Positions 8,721 to 16,443 of a stretch of 24,924 bases of DNA are shown here, piece by piece. The notes under the pieces were generated by a model. It made no database searches, was not told where the DNA came from, and was given only the letters and a program-made list of their open reading frames with translations. Origin of the DNA: Chloroflexota bacterium (GTDB taxonomy: Bacteria > Chloroflexota > Dehalococcoidia > UBA2979); contig CANFFZ010000016.1 in assembly GCA_947446155.1 (NCBI GenBank), positions 1 to 24,924 on the forward strand. The letters run 5' to 3'. Each line of letters starts with the position of its first letter. Position 1 is the first letter of the stretch. A program made the translations under genes and the position numbers.

Positions 8721-9431
8721 TCATCGCTGTGACCGGGCCACCCGGTCTGGCCGAACAAACTTATACCCGCCGCCGCGTTCGTTCACGATCATCGGCGCGT
8801 CGTCCGGGTTATCGCCGAGCTTGCGGCAGAGGTGCTGGATGTGCACTTTCAGGTAGTCGACCTCATCTACGTACTCACGGCCCCATGCCTTGGCGAGCAG
8901 GGTGCGGAAGTCAGCACGCGGTTTTCATTACTGCTGAGGTGGTAGAGGATGCCGTACTCGATGGGCGTGAGTTTGACGGGGGGGCTTCCACGCTGACTTC
9001 GCGGCTGGCGTAGTCGATGTAGAGAGGGCCGGCGCGGAAGGGCGGGCCTTCGCTGATGGGCACCTGCGACTCGGTGCGGCGCATGACCGCGCGGACGCGG
9101 GCTAGCAGTTCGAGGTGCGAGAAAGGCTTGGTGATGTAGTCGTCCGCGCCGAGTTCTAGGCCGCGTACTTTGTCGACCTTGTCGCGGTGGGCAGTGAGCA
9201 CGGTCACGGGGATATCCGAGTTGCGGCGGATCTGCTCCAGCACCTGGAAGCCATTCATATCGGGGAAGCCGACATCGAGGACGACGATGTCGGCGAGTTG
9301 CGGCGGACGTATGCGATGCCCTGCGCGCCGTTGGCTGCGTGGGCAACATCGGAGTCAGGCCAGCGTAAGGTAAAGGTCAGTGATATGACCTTTCCGATAT
9401 CCGGCTCGTCGTCGATGACCAGTACGCGCAT
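8721..9431 (-). pseudogene. OmpR/PhoB-type response regulator with three frameshifts
   Basis: A complete OmpR-family regulator can be read only by switching frame three times. The N-terminus MRVLVIDDEPDIGK has the acidic pocket. DIVVLDVGFPDMNGFQ carries the phospho-Asp, and TVLTAH and ITKPFSHLELLARVRAVMRR complete the receiver. The DNA-binding domain follows: VKLTPIEYGILYHLS, RTLLAKAWGREYVDEVDYLK, then VNERGGGYKFVRP. Each break is repaired by adding one C on the coding strand: at 9292-9293 (before the phospho-Asp), in the C7 run at 8978-8984, and at 8906-8907. With these restored it would be 237 residues, a normal length. All family motifs are preserved, so the damage is recent or is a sequencing artefact. 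ATG 9431 follows TATAGT by 5 nt. Confidence 0.85.
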
Positions 9432-9528
9432 GGGCGACTATATGTTTCTGCCCGCAGGCATAGCATGTTTCGAGCCGTACGTTCACGGCAGACGATACGA
9501 CAGTCAAGGTTTACGCGAGGAGCATGGT
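9432..9528. promoter_or_regulatory. Divergent promoter region (response regulator / oxidoreductase)
   Basis: This 97-bp gap separates two divergent genes. On the minus strand TATAGT (9442-9437) lies 5 nt before the ATG of the regulator, with no Shine-Dalgarno between, which suits a leaderless transcript. On the plus strand GAGGAG (9516-9521) is the ribosome site of the oxidoreductase. No clear -35 is visible in either direction. Confidence 0.4.
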
Positions 9529-10569
9529 GTGGCTGACGCGGTATTACGAGTGGGTGCAATCGGGGCGGGCGCGAACACGCGGCTGCGGCATATTCCGGGT
9601 CTGAACGCGATCGACGGCGTTGCGGTGGTGGCGGTGTGCAACCGATCCGAGGCGAGCGGGCGGCGGGTCGCGGACGAGTTCGGGTTTACGCGGGTGGAGA
9701 CCGATCCGGAGGCGCTGTTCCGGGATCCGGAGATCGACGCGATCTGCATCGGCACGTGGCCATACCGGCACAAAGAGTACGCGGTGCGGGCTCTGGAGGC
9801 GGGGAAGCACGTGTTATGCGAGGCGCGAATGGCGATGGATACCAGCGAAGCGCGTGCGATGCTGGCGGCGGCGGAGGCGCGGCCCGACCTCGTGGCGATG
9901 CTGGTGCCGGGGCCGTTCGACCTACGGTCGTGGCGGACGATCCAGCGGGTGGTGGGGGACGGGCTGTTGGGTGAGGTGCGCGAGGTACACGCGACAGTGC
10001 TGAGCGCCGGGGCGCTTGTCCCGGAGGCGCCGCTGCACTGGCGGGAGCAGTCCGAGTTCTCCGGCACGAACGCGATGACGGTGGGTATCTACGCCGAGGT
10101 GGTCCACCGCTGGCTGGGGCCGACGGAGTGGGTGATGGCCGATGCGACGACGTATGTGACGAACCGACTGGATGAGCACGGTCAGCGCGTCACGCTGGAC
10201 GTGCCGGATAGCCTAGGCATCCTGGCGCGGATGGCGAATGGGGCGCGGGCGGTGTACCGCGTGAGCACGGTGGCGCACGCCTCGCGGGATGCGAATGGGG
10301 TGTCGATTTTTGGGAGCAGGGGGACGCTGCACTGGTCGGCGGACGACTTGATGACGTTCGCGGCGTACGGCGAGCAGGCGCGGCCGTTGCCGCCTGACCC
10401 GGGCACCGAGGGGCGATGGAACGTCGAGGCCGACTTTGTGGCGTCGATCCGCGAGGGGAAGCCGGTGGAGTTGACCTCGTTCGCGGACGGGCTGCGGTAC
10501 ATGCAGTTCACGGAGGCGGTGTGGCGGTCGTGGCGCGAGCGGCGGCCGGTCGCGTTAGCCTCAGTATGA
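9529..10569 (+). CDS. Gfo/Idh/MocA-family oxidoreductase
   Basis: This 346-residue NAD(P)-dependent dehydrogenase-like protein has an N-terminal Rossmann motif, VGAIGAGANTRLRHIPGL (8-25), and strand VCNRSEASGRRVADEFG. The family's E-K-P signature after GKHVLCE reads EAR (98-100), so the usual catalytic/cofactor Lys is absent. The C-terminal alpha/beta domain includes GIYAEVVHRWLGP, where the canonical Asp/His pair would be; the His is kept. It may belong to a subfamily using other residues, or it may have lost oxidoreductase activity. The GTG at 9529 follows GAGGAG by 7 nt. The frame is open far upstream, but that part is antisense to the regulator. Substrate unknown. Confidence 0.85.
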   Translation: MADAVLRVGAIGAGANTRLRHIPGLNAIDGVAVVAVCNRSEASGRRVADEFGFTRVETDPEALFRDPEIDAICIGTWPYRHKEYAVRALEAGKHVLCEARMAMDTSEARAMLAAAEARPDLVAMLVPGPFDLRSWRTIQRVVGDGLLGEVREVHATVLSAGALVPEAPLHWREQSEFSGTNAMTVGIYAEVVHRWLGPTEWVMADATTYVTNRLDEHGQRVTLDVPDSLGILARMANGARAVYRVSTVAHASRDANGVSIFGSRGTLHWSADDLMTFAAYGEQARPLPPDPGTEGRWNVEADFVASIREGKPVELTSFADGLRYMQFTEAVWRSWRERRPVALASV

Positions 10570-10591
10570 CGGCGGGGATGAGGGGACGCGC

Positions 10592-10999
10592 ATGAGATCC
10601 GTGGGCTATTCGTACCGGATGTCACCGGGCGGGGGATCGTTGAGCGGAATGCTGTTCCGCGCGGCGATCAATGCGGCGGGACTGTTTCTCGCCTCGGCGA
10701 TCGTGCCGGGGGTTCGTATCAACGACTGGCAGTCGCTGGTGGCGGGGACGGCGATCTTCGCGATCGTGAACATGTTGCTGAAGCCGGTGGCGGCGCTGTT
10801 CTCGGCGTGCCTGATTGTGCTGACGTTTGGGCTGTTTGCGATTGTGATCAACGCCGCGATGCTGATGGTGAGCGCATGGGCGGCGGGACGCCTCGGTCTC
10901 AACTTCCACGTTGATGGGTTCTGGCCGGCTGTGCTGGGGTCGCTGGTAATCTCGGTGGTGTCGCTGATGGCGACGATGGTGACGGGACGGCGGGGGTAG
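10592..10999 (+). CDS. Four-helix membrane protein (phage holin family 4 / DUF360-like)
   Basis: This small integral membrane protein (135 residues) belongs to the Mycobacterium-type four-transmembrane family annotated as phage holin family 4. Four hydrophobic segments are visible: about 20-35 (AAINAAGLFLASAIVPG), 45-62, 63-92 (CLIVLTFGLFAIVINAAML) and 109-130. The family is widespread in chromosomes without phage, and its function is not settled. ATG 10592 follows GAGGGGA, though ATG 10619 (MSPGGGSL) is also possible. It sits 22 bp after the oxidoreductase and 2 bp before the methyltransferase, consistent with one operon. Confidence 0.8.
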   Translation: MRSVGYSYRMSPGGGSLSGMLFRAAINAAGLFLASAIVPGVRINDWQSLVAGTAIFAIVNMLLKPVAALFSACLIVLTFGLFAIVINAAMLMVSAWAAGRLGLNFHVDGFWPAVLGSLVISVVSLMATMVTGRRG

Positions 11000-11001
11000 C
11001 G

Positions 11002-11580
11002 ATGAGCGACGGCTGGCTCGAACGGCATCGCGCATCACTCGAAGGCGTGGGGCGAGTGTTGGAACTCGGATGCGGGCCGGGCGAGGATGCCGAGGCGCTG
11101 CGCGCATGGGGACTCGATGTGGTGGCGACCGATCTGCCTGCGACGGCCGAAGTGGCGGATGCACGCGTCCGGCTCGGCACCCGCTCGCTGATCTACGCCG
11201 ACCACAGTTGCCCGCTTCCCTTCGCCGATGCTGTCTTCGATGGAGTCGTGGCGTCGTTGTCGCTCTACTACTTTTCGCACGCGACTACCGCATCAATGAT
11301 CTGCGAGATCGCTCGCGTGCCGAAGCCGCGCGGCGTCCTCGTGTTCCGCGTGAACGCGACGGATGACGTGGAGTACGGCGCGTAGGGCGGTATCGAGATC
11401 GAGCGCAACTTCCGGAAGTCCGAAGTGGAAGCGCCGTATGGGGCGACGAAGCGGTTCTTCGATGAGGCGGCGGTGCGCGAGGTGCTGCGTGACGGGTTTG
11501 CGCTGGTGAACCTCGAACACCGGGAGGTCACGCGGTGGGCGCGACCGAAGCAGGTATGGGAATGCGTGGCGCGGCGTAAG
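11002..11580 (+). pseudogene. SAM-dependent methyltransferase interrupted by an amber codon
   Basis: This is a class I methyltransferase of the UbiE/Methyltransf_11 type. Motif I is LELGCGPGEDAEAL, the next strand ends in VVATDLP, and PLPFADAVFDGVVASLSLYYFS and LVFRVNATDDVEYG follow. The frame meets TAG at 11383-11385, yet the same frame continues after it with convincing protein: GGIEIERNFRKSEVE, KRFFDEAAVREVL and REVTRWARPKQVWECVARRK to the stop at 11578-11580. The interruption is an in-frame point change (for example CAG or TGG to TAG), not a frameshift. The first 127 residues would lack the C-terminal strands, so the product is probably non-functional. Substrate unknown. Confidence 0.82.
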
Positions 11581-11857
11581 TGATCATGCGTGCCGGAGAA
11601 TGTCCGCGAAGAACAAGCGCGGTGTCTTCATTCGCTTTAGGGCTGGTCGTATATGTTCGCAGGAGTAAATGACCGCACTTTTATTCGTCTTGTGGCTGAC
11701 GAGGGAAGTGGGTTTTCCCGAGATCCTCAAAGAAAGCGATGTAGAGAATTCAATCGGCGTTAGGGGATTCGCCCACGAGAGAAGACTCGATCGTCATCGG
11801 TTGCGTGATTGTGTCGCCTGCGCCGACTACATCGATGCGGTGAACGAAGAATGGGCG
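11581..11857. other. Low-GC intergenic stretch without a supported gene
   Basis: This segment is visibly poorer in GC (near 50%) than the rest of the window. A plus-strand ORF at 11669-11929 starts three bases after an AGGAG, but its sequence looks random and its 3' part is antisense to a better candidate. I see no promoter, repeat or RNA gene that I can support. It could be degraded or foreign DNA. Confidence 0.4.
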
Positions 11858-12193
11858 TCACCAATCAACGGCCGCCCTGGATGCATCAATCTCTGCCCGA
11901 AAGGCTTGCTTGGTCAGGCCTTGAGTTGATGCGTTCCTTAGCCACGCGTGGATTTTAACGTTTAGCGCAGGCCCTGTGCCTGGATTCCCAGATGTTGCCT
12001 CACGGTAGTGTTCACCGGTCTGCACTTGTTTCACTGTGGGGTTACGCAGTACGACCACCGGGCGATATGTCGCTGCCAGAGTTTCCCCGTGTTGTTCGGC
12101 TCTCTGACTGATTTGGCGTTGAACTGGTCGGTACGCGAGCACTGCTGCCACAACTGTGGCGATCTGCGTGATCAGCAGACCAATCCAACCCAA
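11858..12193 (-). CDS. Small membrane-anchored hypothetical protein (possibly frameshifted at its start)
   Basis: This 111-residue ORF begins (TTG 12193) with a clear membrane helix, GWIGLLITQIATVVAAVLAY. It continues with a polar stretch (RPVQRQISQRAEQHGE) and a beta-rich segment, YRPVVVLRNP and GNPGTGPALNVKIHAWL, resembling anchored hypothetical proteins with a 'GxGPALNV' turn. I do not recognise a family. The natural start appears to be GTG 12246 / ATG 12240, just after a TTAGGAG that overlaps the sbcC stop, but that frame closes after 24 codons. One missing base near 12200 would join it to this ORF. It may therefore be a fifth, damaged gene at the tail of the nurA-herA-sbcDC operon. Confidence 0.4.
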   Translation of the reverse strand: MGWIGLLITQIATVVAAVLAYRPVQRQISQRAEQHGETLAATYRPVVVLRNPTVKQVQTGEHYREATSGNPGTGPALNVKIHAWLRNASTQGLTKQAFRAEIDASRAAVDW

Positions 12194-12248
12194 TCTGAGC
12201 TTCTGCCGATGGTCACGTGAATCGAACCTGCGGCGAGCATCGTCACGG

Positions 12249-15200
12249 TTAACTCCTAACCGTGCTCGTTGCGCCGTTCTTGATGACCTCGATGCGGTCG
12301 GGGAGGCGGTCGGCGATGGCGGGGACGTGGGAGATGACGCCGATCATGCGGTCGCCGCTGGAGAGCAGTTCGAGCGCCTCGATGGCGACATCGAGAGCGT
12401 CCGCGTCGAGGGTGCCGAAGCCTTCGTCGAGGAAGAGTGATTCGAGGCTGAGCGCGCCGCCGTGGCCGGACAGTTGTGGGAGGCGTTCGGCGAGCGCGAG
12501 GGCGAGGGCGAGGCTGGCGAGGAAGGTTTCGCCGCCAGAGAGCGTCTTCACGGAGCGCTGCTCGTCGCCGTTGAATCGATCCACGATGACGAACTCGTCG
12601 CCGTCGGCGGCGAGGCGGTAGCGGCCACGGGAGAGGTGTTCCATGCGCTCGCCGGCCTCGGTGGCGAGGACGTGCATGGCCTCGCGCTGGACGTAGGCGA
12701 CGAAGCGGTTGCGGTGCAGTTCCTGTTCAAGACCGGCGGCGACCTCCGCGTTGCGGGTGTTGGCCGCAGCTTCGGCGCGGAGGCGTTCGCTCTCGGCGCG
12801 TTCTTTATGCGCGAGTTCGATGGCGCCGATGGTGCGGGTGAGCGAGCGGTCGGTGTCGCGCTCATCCGCCTCGAGTTTCCCGGCGGTGGCGGTGAGGTCA
12901 TCGGCGGACGGCGGCTCGGCGAGGCCGAAGGCGCGCCAGTGTTCGCGGTAGGCATCGCGCGCGCGAGCAGCCTCGGCTTCAGTGGACCCGTGATTGGCGG
13001 TCGCGGTCGTGGCGGCGGCGGTGGCACGGGCGACGGCGGCGCGGCGCTCCTCGGTGAGCGCGGTGGCGAAGGCTTGCTGCTGCCCGGCGGCGCGCGCGGC
13101 CTCATCGAGTGCAGTGGCGCGTTGTGCGCGCTGCGTCATGGCAGCGAGCGATGCGAGCAGTGCGTCCGCCTCGGCGGCGTCCTGCGCGCCGAGGGCATCG
13201 AGGCGTGACTGCGCTTCGACGGCGGCGCGCGTGGCTTGGGCGGTGAGTGCGTCGCTGTGTGTTGCTGCTGTGGTGGTGGTTCGCGCGGCCTCGTCAGCGG
13301 TGCGTGTGGCGGTTTCGGCGATGCGTGCGGCACCGCCGCCCTCCGCGTGGGCATCGAGCGCCACGCGGAGGGCGGCGGTGAGCGCGCCGGAGGGCGGGTC
13401 AGCCTCGATGGTCTCGATGTCCGCAGGCACCTGTACGAGCAGCAATTGCAGATCGCGTTCGAGGGTGCGGGCGGCGGCGATTTGTTCCTCGGCGGCGGTG
13501 GCGCGCTGGCCCTCGGCTGCGGCGGCGGTGGAGGCGCGCTTGGCGGCGTGATCGATGCCGTCGCGGGTCACGGCGGCCTCGGCGCATTGCGCGTCGAGCA
13601 CGATGATCTTCGTGTCGACGGCGGTGAGCGCGGCGCCGGCGGCCTCGGCGTGTGCGTGTGCGGCGGCGGCGGCGCTGGCGCGCTGCTGCTGCCCGGCGCG
13701 GGCGGCATCGAGCGCGCGCTGCGCGGCGGCGAGTGCGGCATCGGTGGCATCGAGGTCAGGCGCCGCGCGATCGGCGAGTGAGGTGATGGGCTCGCCGCAG
13801 ACCGGGCAGGGTTCGCCAACCTTCAGGCCGCGACGGAGTGCGGCGGCGGCGTGCTCGCGCTGGGCGGCCTCGCGGTGCGCGGTCGCCTCGGTGAGCGCTG
13901 CGGCGGCGGCGGTCTCGGCGTCGTGTGCGCGGACGCGATGTGCCTCGGCGGTCGCGGCGGCGGCGAGGGCGGCGGTGCGGGTGCTGTCCGCGCGTTCGTG
14001 CTCGACGCGGAGGCCGATCAGTTGCTTCGCGAGCGTTTGCAGCACGCGTGCCTTCTGCTCGTACTCGTTGCTGCGCTGGAGGGACTGCGCGCGAGCAGCC
14101 TCGGTGGTGGCGATCTGCCCGGCGAGGGCGGCGGCGGCGGTGCGTGCGGGGGCGGCGACGGCGGCGAGGCGCGTGCGTGCGGCGGCGAGTGCGGTGGTGG
14201 CGGACTCCGAGGACACGCGTTGTGTCTCGGCAGTTGCGGCAGCGCGAGCGGCGTCACCGCGCGCCCGATCGGCGGCATCCTGCGCGATGGTGACGGCCTG
14301 CTGCGCGCGCGAGAGATCGTCGCGGGCGGCAGCGCGCTGCTGCACGAGCGCGACTTGCTGTTCGAGGCGGCGGTGCTCCTCGGCGTCGTAGCCGAGCGCG
14401 GCGCGTTCGGAGGTGAGGGCGGCAAGGTGCTGCGCGGCGGCCTCGGCAGCGGTCACGGCCTGCGCGGCGGCGGCTTCGGTGTGCGCGAAAGCCTCGGCAG
14501 CCACGCGTGCGGCCTGTGCGGCGTCGGCGGCGATGCGGGCACGGTCGGCGGCGGCGCGCTCAGCCTCGGTGAGCGTGGCGAGGTTGGTGCGTTGTACGGC
14601 GACCTCGCGGAGACGAGTCTCGAACTGTGCGCGGTCGGCCTCGAGGATGGTGACGGCCTCGGGGGTGGCGAGGGTGAGGCGTCCGGCTTGCTCGTGCTGC
14701 ATCTCGGCGGCGGCACGGGCGCCGACGGAGCGGGCGTGGGCATCGGCGCGCATGCGCTCGTAGATGCCGAGGGCGAGGAGGTTGGTGAGGATGTCGCGGC
14801 GCTGGCCGGGGTCGCCGCGCAAGAAGGCATCGAACGCGCCCTGCGGGAGCAGTACGGTCTTGGTGAAGGTCTCGTAGTCGAGGCCGAGGACGCGTGTCAC
14901 CTCAGCGGTGGCTTCGCGGGCGCGATCGGCGAGGGGGACGACGGTGAAGCCGTCAGGCGAGAGGCGGTCGAGGCGCGCCTCGGACTTGCGGCCGATGGAG
15001 CGGGAGACACGGTAGCGCTGGGGGCCGACGGAGAAGTCGAACTGCGCGCTCATGCTCACCGCGCCGTGGGTCATCAATTGCGCGGCGCGGTTGCCAACGC
15101 GCGGCACCTCGCCGTAGAGCGCCCAGGTGATCGCATCGAGCAGCGACGACTTGCCGGAGCCGGTGGGGCCGGTGATGGCGACGAGGCGGCGACCGGTGAA

Positions 15201-15263
15201 ATCCACGACGCTGGTGTCGCGGAACGAAGTGAAGCCGCGCAGTTCGAGGCGGATGGGGCGCAC
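12249..15263 (-). CDS. sbcC: Exonuclease SbcC (Rad50-like SMC ATPase)
   Basis: SbcC is the ATPase and coiled-coil subunit of the SbcCD (Mre11-Rad50-like) complex that opens hairpins and trims DNA ends. The 1004-residue product has Walker A GPTGSGKS (32-39), a very Ala-rich coiled coil, the zinc hook CPVC (C486, C489), the ABC signature LSGGE (908-912) and Walker B LFLDEGFGTLD (D946/E947). I place the start at GTG 15263 (VRPIRLELRGF), one base after the sbcD stop. A longer in-frame ORF to 15461 only reads antisense-frame sequence of sbcD. It is the last clear gene of the nurA-herA-sbcD-sbcC operon. Confidence 0.96.
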   Translation of the reverse strand: MRPIRLELRGFTSFRDTSVVDFTGRRLVAITGPTGSGKSSLLDAITWALYGEVPRVGNRAAQLMTHGAVSMSAQFDFSVGPQRYRVSRSIGRKSEARLDRLSPDGFTVVPLADRAREATAEVTRVLGLDYETFTKTVLLPQGAFDAFLRGDPGQRRDILTNLLALGIYERMRADAHARSVGARAAAEMQHEQAGRLTLATPEAVTILEADRAQFETRLREVAVQRTNLATLTEAERAAADRARIAADAAQAARVAAEAFAHTEAAAAQAVTAAEAAAQHLAALTSERAALGYDAEEHRRLEQQVALVQQRAAARDDLSRAQQAVTIAQDAADRARGDAARAAATAETQRVSSESATTALAAARTRLAAVAAPARTAAAALAGQIATTEAARAQSLQRSNEYEQKARVLQTLAKQLIGLRVEHERADSTRTAALAAAATAEAHRVRAHDAETAAAAALTEATAHREAAQREHAAAALRRGLKVGEPCPVCGEPITSLADRAAPDLDATDAALAAAQRALDAARAGQQQRASAAAAAHAHAEAAGAALTAVDTKIIVLDAQCAEAAVTRDGIDHAAKRASTAAAAEGQRATAAEEQIAAARTLERDLQLLLVQVPADIETIEADPPSGALTAALRVALDAHAEGGGAARIAETATRTADEAARTTTTAATHSDALTAQATRAAVEAQSRLDALGAQDAAEADALLASLAAMTQRAQRATALDEAARAAGQQQAFATALTEERRAAVARATAAATTATANHGSTEAEAARARDAYREHWRAFGLAEPPSADDLTATAGKLEADERDTDRSLTRTIGAIELAHKERAESERLRAEAAANTRNAEVAAGLEQELHRNRFVAYVQREAMHVLATEAGERMEHLSRGRYRLAADGDEFVIVDRFNGDEQRSVKTLSGGETFLASLALALALAERLPQLSGHGGALSLESLFLDEGFGTLDADALDVAIEALELLSSGDRMIGVISHVPAIADRLPDRIEVIKNGATSTVRS

Positions 15264-15264
15264 G

Positions 15265-16440
15265 TTACGCCTCCGTCTCGGCGGTGACGGCGGCGTCGTG
15301 GAGGGTGCGGAAGAGCACGATCGTCTCGGGTGCGGGGTCGGCTTGGTGCTGCGCTCGGTAGTAGTGGACGAACTGCTCCTCGGGGGCGAGGGAGGCGAGC
15401 GATGGGTGCTCCTCGATCGCCTCGATGAGATCGGGGTACTCAGGCTGCACGTCGACGACACCGGGGAGTTGATCGCGGAGGCGCTGCGCGATGCCGGGCT
15501 CCTGCTTGCCGAGTTTCAGCACGACGCGAATGTGCGCGTTACCAAGCGATGCACCCTGCGCGAGCACGTTGTCGAACGTGTCGTGCAGTTGGTGCAGGCG
15601 GCGGCCCTTAGTGAGCGAGATGGAGCGCACGTCCGGCGGGCGGCCGGGAACAGCATCGACGATCACGACGCGCTTCTCATCGTGCGCCTCACCGAAGTCG
15701 AGTTGGAGGAGGGAGCCGGCGTACTCGGTGGGGACGGGGGCATCGGTGATGCGTTGCGGGCTGTGGATGTGGCCGAGCGCGATGTACTGCGGCGCCGGTG
15801 GGAGGGCGGCGGGCGCGATACCGTAGGCCTGACCGATATGCAGTTGCCGCTCGGAGCCGTCGCGCGCGGCGTAGCGCGCACCATTGAGGAAGACGTGTCC
15901 GGCGAGGATGTTCACAGTGTCTGGCGTGAACGGTGTGCACATGGCGCGATGGATCTCACCCGCGCCGTCGGCGTACGCGACGTAGCGGTCTTCTTCGAGG
16001 CCCATGAGTTGCGCGGCATCGACGAAGTCGCCCTCGCGCAGCCACGGGACGGCGGCGATGCGCGCGACATGCTCGCGGCCCTCGATGTTCAGGATGCCGC
16101 CAGCCTCGGGACGGTTCACGCGCCACTGAGTCTGCACGCCGAGCAGTTCGGACAACATGCCGAGCGCCTCGAGTTTGCGCGGCGAGTCGTGGTTGCCGGC
16201 GATGAGCACGACCTGGATGCCAAGGCCGATGCACTCACGGAGCGCCTCGAAGACCAGGCGGTCGGCCTCGGGGGTGGGGGTGGCGGTCTCCCAGATGTCG
16301 CCGCAGACGAGCATTGCCTCGACTTGCTCGGCGCGCGCGATGCCAACGAGTTCGGCGAGGACGGCCTCGAACTCGGCGGCGCGGCTGCGGCCCCGGATGG
16401 TGCGGCCAATGTGCCAGTCGGCGGTGTGGAGGATGCGCAT
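15265..16440 (-). CDS. sbcD: Exonuclease SbcD (Mre11-like nuclease)
   Basis: This 391-residue Mn-dependent calcineurin-like phosphoesterase is the nuclease subunit of SbcCD. All metal motifs are present in order: DWH (D8, H10), GD (47-48), GNHD (82-85), H182 in AGHVFL, and GHIH (223-226). A C-terminal capping region follows (about 290-391). ATG 16440 lies three bases after the herA stop, and the sbcD stop is one base from the sbcC start, so translation is coupled through the operon. Length is typical for the family. Confidence 0.96.
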   Translation of the reverse strand: MRILHTADWHIGRTIRGRSRAAEFEAVLAELVGIARAEQVEAMLVCGDIWETATPTPEADRLVFEALRECIGLGIQVVLIAGNHDSPRKLEALGMLSELLGVQTQWRVNRPEAGGILNIEGREHVARIAAVPWLREGDFVDAAQLMGLEEDRYVAYADGAGEIHRAMCTPFTPDTVNILAGHVFLNGARYAARDGSERQLHIGQAYGIAPAALPPAPQYIALGHIHSPQRITDAPVPTEYAGSLLQLDFGEAHDEKRVVIVDAVPGRPPDVRSISLTKGRRLHQLHDTFDNVLAQGASLGNAHIRVVLKLGKQEPGIAQRLRDQLPGVVDVQPEYPDLIEAIEEHPSLASLAPEEQFVHYYRAQHQADPAPETIVLFRTLHDAAVTAETEA

Positions 16441-16443
16441 CGG

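Noticed and set aside
8721..9431. Programmed ribosomal frameshifting as the explanation for the response-regulator breaks
   Set aside because: Three separate shifts in one 237-residue gene, with no slippery heptamer and pseudoknot seen, is not a plausible programmed design.
11669..11929. An 86-codon plus-strand ORF three bases after AGGAG
   Set aside because: No recognisable motif or fold pattern, spacing to the ribosome site is short, and it overlaps a more protein-like minus-strand ORF.
12248..12262. GGTTA / TAACC inverted repeat at the end of sbcC as a terminator
   Set aside because: Only five base pairs, no T-tract, and it contains the possible ribosome site of the next ORF.
13851..15287. 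A long plus-strand open frame (478 codons) opposite sbcC
   Set aside because: It is the antisense of the Ala-rich SbcC coiled coil; its Gly/Ala/Arg-only composition is typical of GC-rich shadow frames.
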